DNA of 64,000 nucleotides. Origin: Cohnella luojiensis (GTDB lineage: Bacteria > Bacillota > Bacilli > Paenibacillales > Paenibacillaceae). The number at the start of each line of letters is the position of its first letter. Positions within the stretch are counted from its first letter, which is position 1. The DNA lies in the NCBI RefSeq assembly GCF_004564235.1, contig NZ_SOMN01000001.1:186001-250000 (forward strand), in the 5' to 3' direction. This document shows, one piece after another, positions 18,519 through 28,396 of the stretch. The notes beneath the pieces were generated by a model. That model ran no database searches. It was not told the origin of the DNA and worked only from the letters and a program-made list of their open reading frames with translations. Made by a program: the position numbers and the translations under genes.

Positions 18519-20786
18519 ATGAGTCGGAACAAAAGCGGCCAGCCTAGCAATCCGCTTTCCTTGTCAGGGGCAGCGGCAGGATGGAAGCACAGCGCGGCAA
18601 TGCGTTGGCTCCTGCTCCTGCTTTTTGTATTTTTGTTTTATTTCAGCATTGCGCCGCGGCTCGTTCCGGAAACCTACGATATTACGCTTAACGGCAAGAG
18701 CGATAAGGATATCAAAGCTCCGCGACAGGAGCTCGACGATAAGGCTACCTTGAAGGCGCAGGAAGAAGCGGCCGAGAAAGTCGGACCGATCTATTCGATC
18801 GTGGCCCTTAGAAACGAAGCGTTGATCAACGAGATTTTTACGAGAATCGAGCAGCTGAATCTGGACGATCAGATCACGGAAGCCGATAAGGTCGATATCT
18901 TTCGCAGGGTTATTCCCGAGCGCGTAGAACAATACATCGAGAATTTCGTAGCGACGAACAGCGGCTCCGAAACCTACTCCGCCGGCTTGCTGGAGGAGAT
19001 GGAGCAGGTCGTCCTATCCCAGACCTATTCCATACCGGAGGAAACCTTCTACAAAATCCCGCGCTTAACTCCCGAGCAATTGCTCGAAATGCGGACGATA
19101 GGAAAAGAGGTCGTGCGCAAGCTGACCAGCGAGTCGTTGACCCAAGCGGAGACGGCCCGCACGAAGGTCGCGGAGCTTGTCAACGCGAGCTCCCTGTCTC
19201 TGAAGACGGAACGGGAAATCGTTCAGGAGCTGGCAAGGCTCGCCATTCTTCCGAATAAATTCTACGACAAGAAGGCGACGGAAGACGCGAAGGTGGAAGC
19301 AAAGCAGAATACGCCTCCCGTAATGATCAAGCAGGGAGACATCGTGGTCAAAGCGGGACAAGTTATAACGGAAGACATCTATGAGAAGCTGGATTCCATG
19401 GGTCTGTTGAAGGAACGTAAAAATTACTTGCCGCAGCTGGGCGTCCTGCTTTTTGCTATTATTTTCACACTGGCTTTGTATGGGTATGGGGAATTAACGA
19501 CCGTCGCTTCGGCTGCTCATAAGCGGACGAACGTGCATTGGGTTATGCTGCTAATCACGTTCGGGCTTAACATCCTATTCATGCATTTAGTTGCCCTGAC
19601 GCATAGCTCGGAATGGCCTTTCGTTGGATACTTGGCTCCGATCGCAATGGGGAGCATGCTGGTTACGTTACTCTTGGATCTGCATCTGGGCCTCGTCAGC
19701 TCCTTTCTGTTCACCCTATTGGCCAGCATCATTCTGAACGTGGAGCAAGAGCATGTTTTCGATTTCCATTACGGGTTCGTGGCCGCGGTCGTAACGTTCA
19801 CCTCCATTCTGGCCATTCATCGGGCCAGCCAGCGATCGTCAATATTAAAGGCTGGAATCATGGTCAGCCTATTCGGCTCCGTGGCCGTGCTGGCCCTCAT
19901 GTTGGTCAACCCGGAGCCTAACAGGATACAGCTTATCCAATCGGTTATCTTCATGTTCTCGAGCGGGCTGCTGACGGCGGTATTGGTTATCGGATTGATG
20001 CCATTCTTCGAGGTCACTTTCGGTATTCTGTCCGCGCTTAAGCTCGTGGAGTTATCGAACCCGAACCATCCGTTGCTGCGCAAGCTTCTAACCGAAACGC
20101 CAGGCACTTACCATCACAGCTTGATGGTCGGCAATCTGTCTGAGGCGGCGGCTGAATCCGTCGGGGCGAACGGGCTGTTATGCCGCGTAGGATCGTTCTA
20201 TCATGACGTCGGGAAGACGAAGAGACCCCTTTATTTCATCGAGAACCAGAACGGAGCAGGCAATCCGCACGACAAGCTCGATCCCAAGGTCAGCGCATCG
20301 ATAATCATAGCGCATGCCAAGGATGGCGCGGACATGCTTAAGATGCATAAACTGCCCAAGCCCATTCGAGACATAGCCGAGCAGCATCACGGGACGACCC
20401 TTTTGAAATATTTTTACTACAAAGCAGTCAAACAAGCGCAAGAGCAGGGCGTGGACAACGAGTGGACCGAGGACGATTATCGCTACCCCGGGCCTAAGGC
20501 GCAATCCAAGGAAGCGGCGATCGTGGGGATAGCGGACTGCGTAGAAGCCGCGGTACGTTCGCTGAATCATCCGAAGGTAGAGCAAATCGAAGACATCATT
20601 GGGAAAATAATCAAAGAACGGCTGGATGACCATCAATACAACGAGTGTGACTTGACACTGAGAGAATTGGACAAAATTGCGGAGACGCTTAAGGAAACCG
20701 TAATCGGGATGTTCCATTCCAGAATCGAGTATCCGGACGATAAAGAAGTAAAGAAACTGAGAGATGTGAAGGAGATTAAACCATGA
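18519..20786 (+). CDS. pgpH: Cyclic-di-AMP phosphodiesterase PgpH (7TM receptor with HD domain)
   Basis: A 755-residue 7TMR-HD protein. It has an N-terminal membrane helix (about 28-46), a large extracytoplasmic 7TMR-HDED domain to about residue 300, a block of seven membrane helices (about 307-500), and a C-terminal HD domain with TYHHSLMVGN and the metal-binding FYHDVGK (H562, D563). PgpH hydrolyses c-di-AMP to pApA and so influences potassium and osmotic homeostasis. GGGAGGGG precedes the ATG; its stop overlaps ybeY by 4 bases. Equivalent to B. subtilis yqfF. Confidence 0.94.
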   Translation: MSRNKSGQPSNPLSLSGAAAGWKHSAAMRWLLLLLFVFLFYFSIAPRLVPETYDITLNGKSDKDIKAPRQELDDKATLKAQEEAAEKVGPIYSIVALRNEALINEIFTRIEQLNLDDQITEADKVDIFRRVIPERVEQYIENFVATNSGSETYSAGLLEEMEQVVLSQTYSIPEETFYKIPRLTPEQLLEMRTIGKEVVRKLTSESLTQAETARTKVAELVNASSLSLKTEREIVQELARLAILPNKFYDKKATEDAKVEAKQNTPPVMIKQGDIVVKAGQVITEDIYEKLDSMGLLKERKNYLPQLGVLLFAIIFTLALYGYGELTTVASAAHKRTNVHWVMLLITFGLNILFMHLVALTHSSEWPFVGYLAPIAMGSMLVTLLLDLHLGLVSSFLFTLLASIILNVEQEHVFDFHYGFVAAVVTFTSILAIHRASQRSSILKAGIMVSLFGSVAVLALMLVNPEPNRIQLIQSVIFMFSSGLLTAVLVIGLMPFFEVTFGILSALKLVELSNPNHPLLRKLLTETPGTYHHSLMVGNLSEAAAESVGANGLLCRVGSFYHDVGKTKRPLYFIENQNGAGNPHDKLDPKVSASIIIAHAKDGADMLKMHKLPKPIRDIAEQHHGTTLLKYFYYKAVKQAQEQGVDNEWTEDDYRYPGPKAQSKEAAIVGIADCVEAAVRSLNHPKVEQIEDIIGKIIKERLDDHQYNECDLTLRELDKIAETLKETVIGMFHSRIEYPDDKEVKKLRDVKEIKP

Positions 20787-21319
20787 CTCTAAGTTTAGAG
20801 TGGATCGACGAACGTGAAGGCGGAGCGGGCGAACGCGAAGAAAAATGGATGGATGTATTGGAACGGCTTTTGCGGATCGCAGGGGAGAAGGAGGGGGTTA
20901 CGGACGGGACCGTCACGCTAACCTTGACGGACGATGAAGGCATTCGCGAGCTGAATCGTCAATATCGCGGGCTGGATAAGCCTACGGACGTGTTATCCTT
21001 CTCCTTGATCGAAGGCGAGGAGCCGAATATTCAATATAATGACGAATACGAGGCTTCGGAAGATGGCAGCGAAGAATGGAAGGACGAGGAGAAGGCGGGG
21101 AACCCCTTTTCCGACTTGCTCGGGGATATCGTCATTTCCGTTCCTAGGGCTCAAGCTCAAGCCGAAGAGTACGGGCACAGCTTCGAGCGCGAGTTAGGAT
21201 TCTTATTCGTGCACGGGTTTCTCCATCTTGTGGGATACGACCACGGAGATGAGGAGCAGGAGCGGGAAATGTTCGCTAAGCAAGAAGAAGTACTTAAAGC
21301 GGCAGGGCTATCCCGATGA
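20783..21319 (+). CDS. ybeY: Endoribonuclease YbeY (16S rRNA maturation factor)
   Basis: A 178-residue UPF0054/YbeY metalloprotein with the zinc-binding HGFLHLVGYDH (H144, H148, H154) and the upstream LNRQYRGLDKPTDVLSF strand. YbeY takes part in 16S rRNA 3'-end maturation and ribosome quality control. Between SFSLIEGEE and LLGDIVIS there is an extra acidic stretch of about 25 residues rich in Glu/Asp, absent from shorter homologues and likely a surface loop. Start and stop overlap pgpH and dgkA by 4 bases each, so the three are tightly coupled. Confidence 0.95.
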   Translation: MTLSLEWIDEREGGAGEREEKWMDVLERLLRIAGEKEGVTDGTVTLTLTDDEGIRELNRQYRGLDKPTDVLSFSLIEGEEPNIQYNDEYEASEDGSEEWKDEEKAGNPFSDLLGDIVISVPRAQAQAEEYGHSFERELGFLFVHGFLHLVGYDHGDEEQEREMFAKQEEVLKAAGLSR

Positions 21320-21690
21320 GCGGCTGGCGTTCGCGCGAGGTTCGATCCTTCCGTAACGCCGTTGCGGGTATTTGGGAAACGTTCCGGAGCGAACGTCATA
21401 TGCGATTTCATCTTGTTGCCGCCTTCATCGTCATCGCCATAGCCGCATGGTGTAAGCTGGAACGTTGGGAATGGCTGTGGTTGATAGCAGCTATTTCAAG
21501 CGTATGGGTTGCGGAACTATTCAATACGGCAATTGAACGGACGGTAGATAGGCACTCCCTCGACGTTCACCCGCTGGCAAAGGCCGCCAAGGATACGGCG
21601 GCAGGCGCCGTGTTGATAGCAGCCTTGTTCGCCGTGACGGTAGGATCGATCGTGCTCGGCCCCCCGTTGTGGAAAGTTTGTTTTCAGTAG
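21316..21690 (+). CDS. dgkA: Diacylglycerol/undecaprenol kinase family protein
   Basis: A 124-residue integral membrane kinase with three helices, with the family signature AELFNTAIERTVD followed by HPLAKAAKDTAAGAVLIAAL. Gram-positive members phosphorylate undecaprenol rather than diacylglycerol and so supply the lipid carrier for cell-wall synthesis. It overlaps ybeY by 4 bases and precedes cdd, the B. subtilis order. The N-terminal SFRNAVAGIWETFRSERHMRFH amphipathic part is intact in shape. Specific substrate is inferred from family. Confidence 0.92.
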   Translation: MSGWRSREVRSFRNAVAGIWETFRSERHMRFHLVAAFIVIAIAAWCKLERWEWLWLIAAISSVWVAELFNTAIERTVDRHSLDVHPLAKAAKDTAAGAVLIAALFAVTVGSIVLGPPLWKVCFQ

Positions 21691-21715
21691 ATGGTCGAAA
21701 CGGAGGAAATCATAA

Positions 21716-22141
21716 ATGAGCGTCAAAGACCTTTCCCTTACGATAGAACAATTTCTGGATGCGGCCAATAATGCGCGTTCGAATGCTTACGTGCCTTATT
21801 CCGGCTTTAAGGTCGGAGCCGTCGTGCTTGATAAGCAAGGACGTCTGCACAACGGCTGCAACGTGGAGAACGCGGCATATAGTCCGACCAATTGCGCGGA
21901 GCGAACGGCATTGTTCCGAGCGATAGCGGACGGCTGTAAGGCAGGAGAATTCCAAGCGATTGCCGTAATCGGCGAAACCGAAAGCCCGATTACCCCGTGC
22001 GGCGTATGCCGTCAGGTGTTAGCGGAGCTTTGCGAGCCTGAAATGCCCGTAATCCTCGGTAATTTGCAAGGAAACTACCGCGTTACGACCGTATCCGAGC
22101 TATTGCCGGGTGCTTTTACTTCACGGGATTTGAATAAATGA
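21716..22141 (+). CDS. cdd: Cytidine deaminase
   Basis: A 141-residue homotetramer-type cytidine/deoxycytidine deaminase of pyrimidine salvage. Zinc ligands C60 (in NCAERTALF), C95 and C98 (in PCGVC) and catalytic E62 are present, and the N-terminal PYSGFKVGAVV substrate loop is conserved. CGGAGG lies before the ATG. It lies between dgkA and era as in B. subtilis. Confidence 0.96.
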   Translation: MSVKDLSLTIEQFLDAANNARSNAYVPYSGFKVGAVVLDKQGRLHNGCNVENAAYSPTNCAERTALFRAIADGCKAGEFQAIAVIGETESPITPCGVCRQVLAELCEPEMPVILGNLQGNYRVTTVSELLPGAFTSRDLNK

Positions 22142-22164
22142 GCGGAATCGAAGGAGATTAGGCT

Positions 22165-23067
22165 ATGCAGAAAAAAGGCTTCAAATCAGGCTTCGTGGCG
22201 ATAGTAGGACGACCTAACGCAGGGAAATCCACGCTGATGAACCAAGTGATCGGGCAGAAAATCGCGATCATGTCCGATAAACCTCAGACTACCCGGAACA
22301 AAATCCATGGCGTGTATACTACGGATGACGTTCAAATCGTTTTTCTGGATACTCCGGGAATTACGAAACCTAACTCGAAACTCGGCAACTACATGCTGAA
22401 GGCCGCGGAGAGCGCCTTTAACGAAGTGGAAGCAATTCTCTTCCTGACGGACGTGACGGAGCCGATCGGCGGCGGAGACCGTTATATCATCGAACAGCTC
22501 AAGAAGGTAAAAGACACCCCGGTTTTTCTCGTTCTTAACAAAATCGATAAGATTCATCCGGAAGAAATGCTTCCGGTCATCGATAAATACCGAAAGCTGA
22601 TGGATTTCTCCGAAGTCGTGCCGGTTTCCGCGCTCCAAGGCAACAATGTAAACGCGTTGCTCGAGCAAGTGTCCAAGTACTTGGGCGAAGGCCCGATGTA
22701 TTACCCGGCCGATCAAATCACGGATCATCCCGAGCAATTCGTGTGCGCGGAATTGATTCGCGAGAAGCTCTTGCAGCTTACCCGGGAAGAAGTGCCGCAT
22801 TCCATTGCGGTGGAAATCGAGAGCATGAGCGTCGCCGATAACGGACTCGTAAATATCGGAGCCGTCATCTTCGTCGAACGGGATTCCCAGAAGGGCATTA
22901 TCATCGGGAAGAGCGGAGCCCTCCTGAAGGAAGTCGGCAAGCTTGCCCGGCAAGACATGGAGCGTCTTCTCGGCTCCAAAATCTTCCTGGAGTTATGGGT
23001 CAAGGTAAACAAAGATTGGCGCAATCGCGAGTCTATCCTTAAGACATTGGGTTACCGCAACGATTAA
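22165..23067 (+). CDS. era: GTPase Era
   Basis: A 300-residue Era: G1 motif GRPNAGKS at residues 15-22, G2 region QTTRNKI, G3 DTPGI, G4 NKID and a C-terminal KH domain ([16 protein letters not shown]) that binds the 3' end of 16S rRNA. Era checks 30S subunit maturation, functionally linked with YbeY encoded upstream. AAGGAG precedes the ATG. No missing motif was seen. Confidence 0.97.
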   Translation: MQKKGFKSGFVAIVGRPNAGKSTLMNQVIGQKIAIMSDKPQTTRNKIHGVYTTDDVQIVFLDTPGITKPNSKLGNYMLKAAESAFNEVEAILFLTDVTEPIGGGDRYIIEQLKKVKDTPVFLVLNKIDKIHPEEMLPVIDKYRKLMDFSEVVPVSALQGNNVNALLEQVSKYLGEGPMYYPADQITDHPEQFVCAELIREKLLQLTREEVPHSIAVEIESMSVADNGLVNIGAVIFVERDSQKGIIIGKSGALLKEVGKLARQDMERLLGSKIFLELWVKVNKDWRNRESILKTLGYRND

Positions 23068-23177
23068 CCGGCGAATATTCCGATTTCGTAAAATGTGTCA
23101 GGCATATCGAGACCGCGCTAGTGACATCCTAATCCGTGAAAGTGCAATTCATTTTCGACCGGAGAGGATGAGGCGCT

Positions 23178-23327
23178 GTGCGGGATTTCACGTGGCACGT
23201 GTTTACGCAAACCGGCGATATCGAAGCTTATCTGCTTTATAAGGAAGTGCACAATCTTGGAGCTTCCGAACTAGGAACGGATTACGGGTCGGAAGATGAA
23301 GAGGGTCATGTCGTGGACGAGGAATGA
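23178..23327 (+). CDS. YqzL family protein (49 aa)
   Basis: A short gene starting GTG at 23178 behind GGAGAGGATGAGG. The 49-residue product begins MRDFTWHVFTQTGDIEAYLLY, ends in an acidic tail (SEDEEGHVVDEE type) and matches the small YqzL family found between era and recO in Bacillales. Function is unknown. The stop codon directly abuts the GTG that could start recO, so the genes are coupled. Confidence 0.85.
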   Translation: MRDFTWHVFTQTGDIEAYLLYKEVHNLGASELGTDYGSEDEEGHVVDEE

Positions 23328-23333
23328 GTGCCG

Positions 23334-24146
23334 ATGTTATATCGGGTGGAAGGGTTAGTCATTCGAAGCACCGATTACGGGGAAGGAAATAAAATTATTA
23401 CCCTGCTTACGCCAACCCATGGCAAGCAGGGCGTTATTGTGCGCGGAGCGAAGAAGCTGAAGAGCCGATACGGTTCGTTGGCGCAACTCTTTACATACGG
23501 CGACTTTTCTTATTATAAAACCGGAAGCTTGGGAACCTTGAACAGCGGGGAGATTATTACTTCGTTTCAGGAGCTGAGACAAGGGCTTGAAGGTCCTGCA
23601 TATGCCGCATACGCGGCGGAGTTAACGGATCGCGCGATCAATGACGATGAAGCGGCGGCTTACCTGTTCCATCAGTTGAAAGCTTGCCAGATTGCCCTTG
23701 CGGAGGGAAAAGATCCTCAGATCGTCGTGAGAGCTTACGAGATGAAGGTCTCGAGCGCGGCGGGTTATGCTCCTTTGTTGGATGAATGCGTAAGCTGCGG
23801 AAGACAGGAAGGCCCTTTTCGGTTCAGCTCGACCGCTGGCGGGGCGTTATGCTCGTCATGTAAATATCGGGATTCCTCGGCGCTTGAGTTGGAAGAGACG
23901 GTATGGAAGCTTTTGAGGGTTTTCTCTGCGTTGGATCTGCGCAGACTGGGCAACATCGCGGTCAGGGATAGCTCCAAACGTCAATTGCAATTAGCGTTAA
24001 GGAGATGGATGGATAACCATCTTAGCCTTAACCTGAAGTCTCGAAATTTCCTGGATCAGTGGGAGAAATACGGCGATCTTCTCGGAGAGAGGATAAAGCG
24101 CCCCGAGCCGGCTGCGGAGGCCGAGACGGGAGACGGTCCCGTTTGA
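23334..24146 (+). CDS. recO: DNA repair protein RecO
   Basis: A 270-residue RecO: N-terminal OB fold (VEGLVIRSTDYGEGNKIITLLT), a central helical domain, and a zinc finger with CVSCG and CSSCK pairs around residues 155-185. RecO loads RecA on SSB-coated DNA in the RecFOR pathway. ATG at 23334 gives the usual MLYRVEG start with AGGA 10 bases upstream; a GTG at 23328 abutting the yqzL stop is an alternative that adds two residues. It is the last gene before the glycyl-tRNA synthetase leader. Confidence 0.95.
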   Translation: MLYRVEGLVIRSTDYGEGNKIITLLTPTHGKQGVIVRGAKKLKSRYGSLAQLFTYGDFSYYKTGSLGTLNSGEIITSFQELRQGLEGPAYAAYAAELTDRAINDDEAAAYLFHQLKACQIALAEGKDPQIVVRAYEMKVSSAAGYAPLLDECVSCGRQEGPFRFSSTAGGALCSSCKYRDSSALELEETVWKLLRVFSALDLRRLGNIAVRDSSKRQLQLALRRWMDNHLSLNLKSRNFLDQWEKYGDLLGERIKRPEPAAEAETGDGPV

Positions 24147-24172
24147 CAGGCCGCGTCGCGGTAGTTTAGAAT
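24143..24172 (+). promoter_or_regulatory. SigA-type promoter for the glyQS T-box transcript
   Basis: TTGACA at 24143-24148 (overlapping the recO stop) and TAGAAT at 24167-24172 with an 18-base spacer place the start of transcription just before the T-box stem I. Confidence 0.75.
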
Positions 24173-24183
24173 GGCATCATAAC

Positions 24184-24435
24184 GTTTTGTCTCTGTGAAG
24201 GAGAAAGTAGCCGAATACCGTTAGCAATCGCAGCGAGCCGGGGATAGTGCAAGCCCGGAGACACGGATCGGCGAAGGGCGCTCTGGAGAGATTCGCACGA
24301 ATGAGGAGGGTATTTCCTTCGTGGTCAGCGGGTTACATAACCGAGCCTAAGGAAAGCCAAGTAGGGTGGAACCGCGGGAATGTTCAGCTCCCGTCCCTAT
24401 GTCTGCCAAGGCAGACGTGGGACGGGGGCTTTTTA
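24184..24435 (+). promoter_or_regulatory. T-box riboswitch leader controlling glyQS
   Basis: Upstream of glyQ is a complete T-box leader. The signature AGGGTGGAACCGCGG is at 24363-24377, and stem I features include AGTA-containing GA-rich internal loop near 24206 and a GCCGGGGATAGTGCAAGCCCGG distal helix. Two GGC triplets (24270-24272 and 24277-24279) are candidates for the glycine specifier; I cannot decide between them. Uncharged tRNA-Gly would stabilise the antiterminator and allow transcription into glyQS; otherwise the terminator at 24386-24435 forms. Confidence 0.92.
24386..24435 (+). terminator. T-box regulated terminator
   Basis: AGCTCCCGTCCC pairs with GGGACGGGGGCT, with an inner GTCTGCC/GGCAGAC helix, followed by TTTTT. 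The 5' side lies directly after the antiterminator T-box sequence, so the two structures exclude each other. Confidence 0.9.
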
Positions 24436-24470
24436 TGTTATTCAGACACTCCAAAGGAGCGAAACAATCG

Positions 24471-25358
24471 ATGAATTTTCAACAAATGACGTTGACGCTG
24501 CAGCAGTTTTGGGCAGAACAGAATTGCATAGTCGTGCAGCCTTACGACACGGAGAAAGGCGCGGGAACTCTTAATCCGATGACGTTCCTGCGTTCGCTTG
24601 GACCTGAACCGTGGAACGTTGCATATGTCGAGCCTTCCAGAAGGCCTGCCGACGGAAGATACGGTGAAAATCCGAACAGGCTTTATCAGCATCATCAATT
24701 CCAGGTCATCATGAAGCCATCCCCCGACAACATCCAGGAGTTATATCTAGATAGTCTTAAGAGGCTCGGCTTGGATCCCCTACATCACGATATTCGGTTT
24801 GTTGAAGATAATTGGGAGCATCCGGGGCTTGGTGCTTGGGGCCTTGGCTGGGAAGTGTGGCTGGACGGAATGGAGATTACCCAGTTTACTTATTTCCAGC
24901 AGGTTGGCGGTATCGATTGCCATCCGGTCGCGGTGGAGATTACTTACGGGATGGAGAGGCTCGCTTCATACATTCAAGAGAAAGAGAACGTGTTCGATCT
25001 CGAATGGGTGAACGGCGTCACTTACGGGGACGTATTCAAACAGCCGGAATACGAGCATTCCAAGTATACGTTCGAAGTATCGGATACGGCTATGCTGTTT
25101 CAATTGTTCTCCACCCACGAGAGAGAAGCCAAGCGAGCGATGGACGCGAATCTCGTCTTTCCCGCTTACGATTACGTGTTGAAATGCTCCCATACGTTTA
25201 ATCTCTTGGATGCTAGAGGGGCCATTAGCGTAACGGAGCGTACGGGTTATATTACAAGAATTCGGAACCTGGCTCGCCAAGTGGCGGCCACCTACGTGCA
25301 GGAGCGGGAACGGCTTGAATTCCCGTTGCTTAAGAAAGGAGCTGCGAACAATGGCTAA
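24471..25358 (+). CDS. glyQ: Glycyl-tRNA synthetase alpha subunit
   Basis: A 295-residue alpha subunit of the heterotetrameric bacterial glycyl-tRNA synthetase. It carries the class II catalytic core ([39 protein letters not shown], and motif regions [12 protein letters not shown] and [13 protein letters not shown]). Start ATG at 24471 has AAAGGAG upstream and the usual [17 protein letters not shown] beginning. It overlaps glyS by 8 bases. Expression is under the glycine T-box. Confidence 0.97.
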   Translation: MNFQQMTLTLQQFWAEQNCIVVQPYDTEKGAGTLNPMTFLRSLGPEPWNVAYVEPSRRPADGRYGENPNRLYQHHQFQVIMKPSPDNIQELYLDSLKRLGLDPLHHDIRFVEDNWEHPGLGAWGLGWEVWLDGMEITQFTYFQQVGGIDCHPVAVEITYGMERLASYIQEKENVFDLEWVNGVTYGDVFKQPEYEHSKYTFEVSDTAMLFQLFSTHEREAKRAMDANLVFPAYDYVLKCSHTFNLLDARGAISVTERTGYITRIRNLARQVAATYVQERERLEFPLLKKGAANNG

Positions 25359-27432
25359 GGACCTGTTGCTGGAAATCGGCTTGGAAGAAGTGCCTGCCCG
25401 TTTCGTGAGGGGCGCGATGGACCAATTGAAGGAAAAGACGGAGAAATGGCTGACGGATAGCCGGTTGGCTTTCGACGAAGTTAAAGCATACGCGACCCCT
25501 CGCCGTTTGACCGTACTCGTCAGAGGCCTTACCGATAAGCAAGCGGACGTAACTGAAGAAGTAAAGGGACCGTCCAAAAAAATCGCATACGACGAGAACG
25601 GCGCCCTCAGCAAACCCGCGCAAGGCTTTGCCCGCAGCCAAGGCGTCGATCCGGAATCGTTATTCATTCGCGAAGTAGCGAACGTCGAATATGTATTCGC
25701 CACGAAAAGCAGCCTCGGCGTAGAGACTTCGTCTCTGTTGCCCGAAGCGTTGCCTGCATTGGTAACCTCCTTGACGTTCCCTAAAAATATGAGGTGGGGT
25801 AATTACGAGCTTCGTTACGTAAGGCCGATCCGTTGGCTCGTGGCGCTTCACGGCTCGGAAGTCGTGCCATTCGAAATTACCGGAGTAACATCCTCTAACA
25901 AGACGCGCGGACACCGGTTTCTCGGCAAGGAAACGTTGGTGGAAGAGCCTTCCGCTTACGTTGAACGATTGCTTGCCGAGCAGGTTATCGTAGACGTAGA
26001 GGTTCGCAGGAAAGCCATTCTTGACGGAATCCATGCCCTTTCGCAAGAACGGGGCTGGAATATCGCGGTCAAGGAGGATTTGCTTGAGGAGGTATTGTTC
26101 CTCGTCGAGACTCCGACCGTGTTGACGGGCTCCTTCGACCCGTCGTTCCTGCAAATCCCGCAAGAGGTTCTCATTACTTCCATGCGCGAGCATCAACGTT
26201 ATTTCCCTGTTTTCGATAGCGACAATCGGCTTCTGCCGCATTTCGTGACCGTAAGGAACGGCGACAGCCTATCGCTTGACGTCGTCTCCAAAGGGAACGA
26301 GAAGGTATTGCGTGCCCGTTTGTCGGATGCGAAGTTCTTCTATGAAGAAGACAAGAAGCTGGTTATCGCGGATGCGTTGGCTAAGCTTGAGAATATCGTT
26401 TACCATGAGGAGCTTGGATCTATCGCGGACAAGGTGCGACGCGTTCGTATCGTAGCCGACCGAATCGCGAGGCATCTGCGTCTTGTCGATACGGATCTGG
26501 AAGATGTCAGCCGCACGGCGGATATTTGCAAGTTCGACCTCGTGTCGCAGATGGTTTACGAATTTCCCGAACTCCAAGGCATCATGGGAGAAGATTACGC
26601 GCGCAAGGCCGGAGAGCGCGAGAGCGTAGCCCGCGCGATTAACGAGCATTATTCTCCTCGCAATGCAGGCGATCGGCCAGCTGCTTCTCTTGTTGGAGCA
26701 ATCGTCGGAATTGCCGATAAGTTGGATACGATAGCCGGCTGCTTCTCCATCGGCATTATCCCGACGGGTTCGCAGGATCCTTACGCGCTTCGCCGACAGG
26801 CGGCGGGAATCGTCAATACTTTGCTCGCGCACGAGCTTGAGATCACATTGGCCGATTTATTCCAAATCGCTTTAGACGTTCAAGCGGTTAGAGGGTTGAA
26901 GCGAGAAGCCTACGATATAAGTAGGGATATGCAGGAGTTCTTCTCCCTACGGATCAAGAATGTGCTGTCCGATCAATCCATCCGATACGATGTCGTAGAT
27001 GCCGTTCTCGGAGCGGGCGTATCCGATGTCCGTCGGACTCTCCTGCGGGCGCATGCCTTGCAAGCCGTCACGGCAGATAGCGGCAAGGCGGAGTTCCGTC
27101 CGGCAGTCGAAGCGTTTAACAGGGTTTGTAATCTTGCGGCAAAAGCGGACTCCAAACAAGTAGACGTTGGGTTATTCGAGGATGCGGCGGAAGGGCGGCT
27201 CTTCGAAGCATGGCAGCAAGCTCATGGCGAATTTATTAGCGCCGGCACCGAAGCGAACATGGCAGGAGCACTGTCGGCCCTTTCATCCCTTAGCGGACAC
27301 GTGGCAGCCTTCTTCGAAGCGGTGATGGTCATGGCGGAAGACGAGGCCGTACGACGCAACCGTCTGGCCATTCTGGCTCTCGTAGCCGACGACGTTAAAC
27401 AATTCGCGGATTTCTCCAAGCTGTCGGGTTGA
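25351..27432 (+). CDS. glyS: Glycyl-tRNA synthetase beta subunit
   Basis: A 693-residue beta subunit that recognises tRNA-Gly and contributes to aminoacylation. It starts [19 protein letters not shown], has the [12 protein letters not shown] and [13 protein letters not shown] (HD-like) regions in the centre and an anticodon-binding DALR-like C-terminal domain ([18 protein letters not shown] onward). ATG at 25351 has AAAGGAG upstream inside glyQ; the 8-base overlap couples the subunits. In B. subtilis the repressor gene ccpN lies between this block and yqfL; here yqfL follows directly. Confidence 0.96.
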   Translation: MAKDLLLEIGLEEVPARFVRGAMDQLKEKTEKWLTDSRLAFDEVKAYATPRRLTVLVRGLTDKQADVTEEVKGPSKKIAYDENGALSKPAQGFARSQGVDPESLFIREVANVEYVFATKSSLGVETSSLLPEALPALVTSLTFPKNMRWGNYELRYVRPIRWLVALHGSEVVPFEITGVTSSNKTRGHRFLGKETLVEEPSAYVERLLAEQVIVDVEVRRKAILDGIHALSQERGWNIAVKEDLLEEVLFLVETPTVLTGSFDPSFLQIPQEVLITSMREHQRYFPVFDSDNRLLPHFVTVRNGDSLSLDVVSKGNEKVLRARLSDAKFFYEEDKKLVIADALAKLENIVYHEELGSIADKVRRVRIVADRIARHLRLVDTDLEDVSRTADICKFDLVSQMVYEFPELQGIMGEDYARKAGERESVARAINEHYSPRNAGDRPAASLVGAIVGIADKLDTIAGCFSIGIIPTGSQDPYALRRQAAGIVNTLLAHELEITLADLFQIALDVQAVRGLKREAYDISRDMQEFFSLRIKNVLSDQSIRYDVVDAVLGAGVSDVRRTLLRAHALQAVTADSGKAEFRPAVEAFNRVCNLAAKADSKQVDVGLFEDAAEGRLFEAWQQAHGEFISAGTEANMAGALSALSSLSGHVAAFFEAVMVMAEDEAVRRNRLAILALVADDVKQFADFSKLSG

Positions 27433-27457
27433 CTATTTACCGGAAGGAGCAGGGCGT

Positions 27458-28264
27458 ATGTCGCAAGTTAGCGTGACCGTATATGTGGTGTCGGACTCCG
27501 CGGGGGACACGGGAGAGCTTGCGGTGCGCGCTGCCGCAGCTCAGTTCCACCCCTTATCCGTACACATTCGCCGCGCGGCGTTCATTCAGAGCCGTGAAGG
27601 CATCGATTCGATTCTCGCCGCCGCGCAAGCCGAGAACAGCATCGTGCTGTACACGTTGGTCATCCCGTTCCTGCGCGATTACATGGTCGAACAGACGAGC
27701 AGCATGAATCTGACGGCCATTGATCTACTGGGACCGCTCATCGATAATCTAGAGCGCGCGCTGGGCCATGAATCCCGTCACGAACCGGGATTGAACCATT
27801 TGCTTAACGCGGACTATTTCCGTAAGGTCGAGGCGGTGGAATTCGCGGTTCGTTACGACGATGCCCGAGACGTTACAGGAATACTAAAGGCGGATATTAT
27901 CCTCGTGGGTGTATCGCGGACATCGAAAACTCCGCTCTCGATGGTGCTCGCACATAAGACGTACAAGGTTGCCAACGTTCCCTTGATCCCTGAGCTAGTG
28001 CCTCCCAAGGAGCTGTATCTCGCATCTCCGAACAAGGTGATCGGGTTAACGATTGATCCATCATCCTTGAACGCCATCCGCAAGGAGCGGCTCAAAGCTC
28101 TTGGCTTGCCGGATTCAGCGCCTTACGCGACATCGGAGAGAATTCTAAGGGAATTGGATCATGCGCGATCCGTGATGGATAAGATCGGGTGCATCGTCAT
28201 CGATGTATCGAATAAGGCGGTTGAAGAAACCGCCAGCATCATTTTGGAGCATTTCCAGGGGTAA
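27458..28264 (+). CDS. ppsR: Pyruvate, phosphate dikinase regulatory protein (kinase/pyrophosphorylase, DUF299)
   Basis: A 268-residue DUF299 protein, homologous to B. subtilis YqfL. It begins with VYVVSDSAGDTGE and carries the P-loop-like GVSRTSKTP starting at residue 151 and the KVIGLTIDP segment. Family members are bifunctional ADP-dependent Ser/Thr kinases and Pi-dependent pyrophosphorylases that switch off or on PEP synthase or PPDK. AAGGAG precedes the ATG, and a terminator follows. The target dikinase is not in this window. Confidence 0.93.
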   Translation: MSQVSVTVYVVSDSAGDTGELAVRAAAAQFHPLSVHIRRAAFIQSREGIDSILAAAQAENSIVLYTLVIPFLRDYMVEQTSSMNLTAIDLLGPLIDNLERALGHESRHEPGLNHLLNADYFRKVEAVEFAVRYDDARDVTGILKADIILVGVSRTSKTPLSMVLAHKTYKVANVPLIPELVPPKELYLASPNKVIGLTIDPSSLNAIRKERLKALGLPDSAPYATSERILRELDHARSVMDKIGCIVIDVSNKAVEETASIILEHFQG

Positions 28265-28285
28265 CAAAAAAACATCAATTTATTT

Positions 28286-28313
28286 GGAGAACCGACAAGG
28301 TTCTCTTTTTTTT
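28286..28313 (+). terminator. Rho-independent terminator after ppsR
   Basis: GAGAACC and GGTTCTC form a 7-bp stem around GACAA, followed by eight T residues. It marks the end of the housekeeping transcript before the exopolysaccharide cluster. Confidence 0.88.
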
Positions 28314-28367
28314 GATCACAGCGATCGCTTTACTGGAACCAGTCGGAAATTGTTTTTTGTTCAGACT

Positions 28368-28396
28368 TTGTCTGGTTTTATGTGGTAGAATATAAA
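28368..28396 (+). promoter_or_regulatory. Probable SigA-type promoter for the ydaJKLMN-like operon
   Basis: TTGTCT at 28368-28373, 17-base spacer and TATAAA at 28391-28396. The 100-base leader after it shows no riboswitch fold that I recognise; in particular there is no GEMM c-di-GMP aptamer. Confidence 0.55.
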
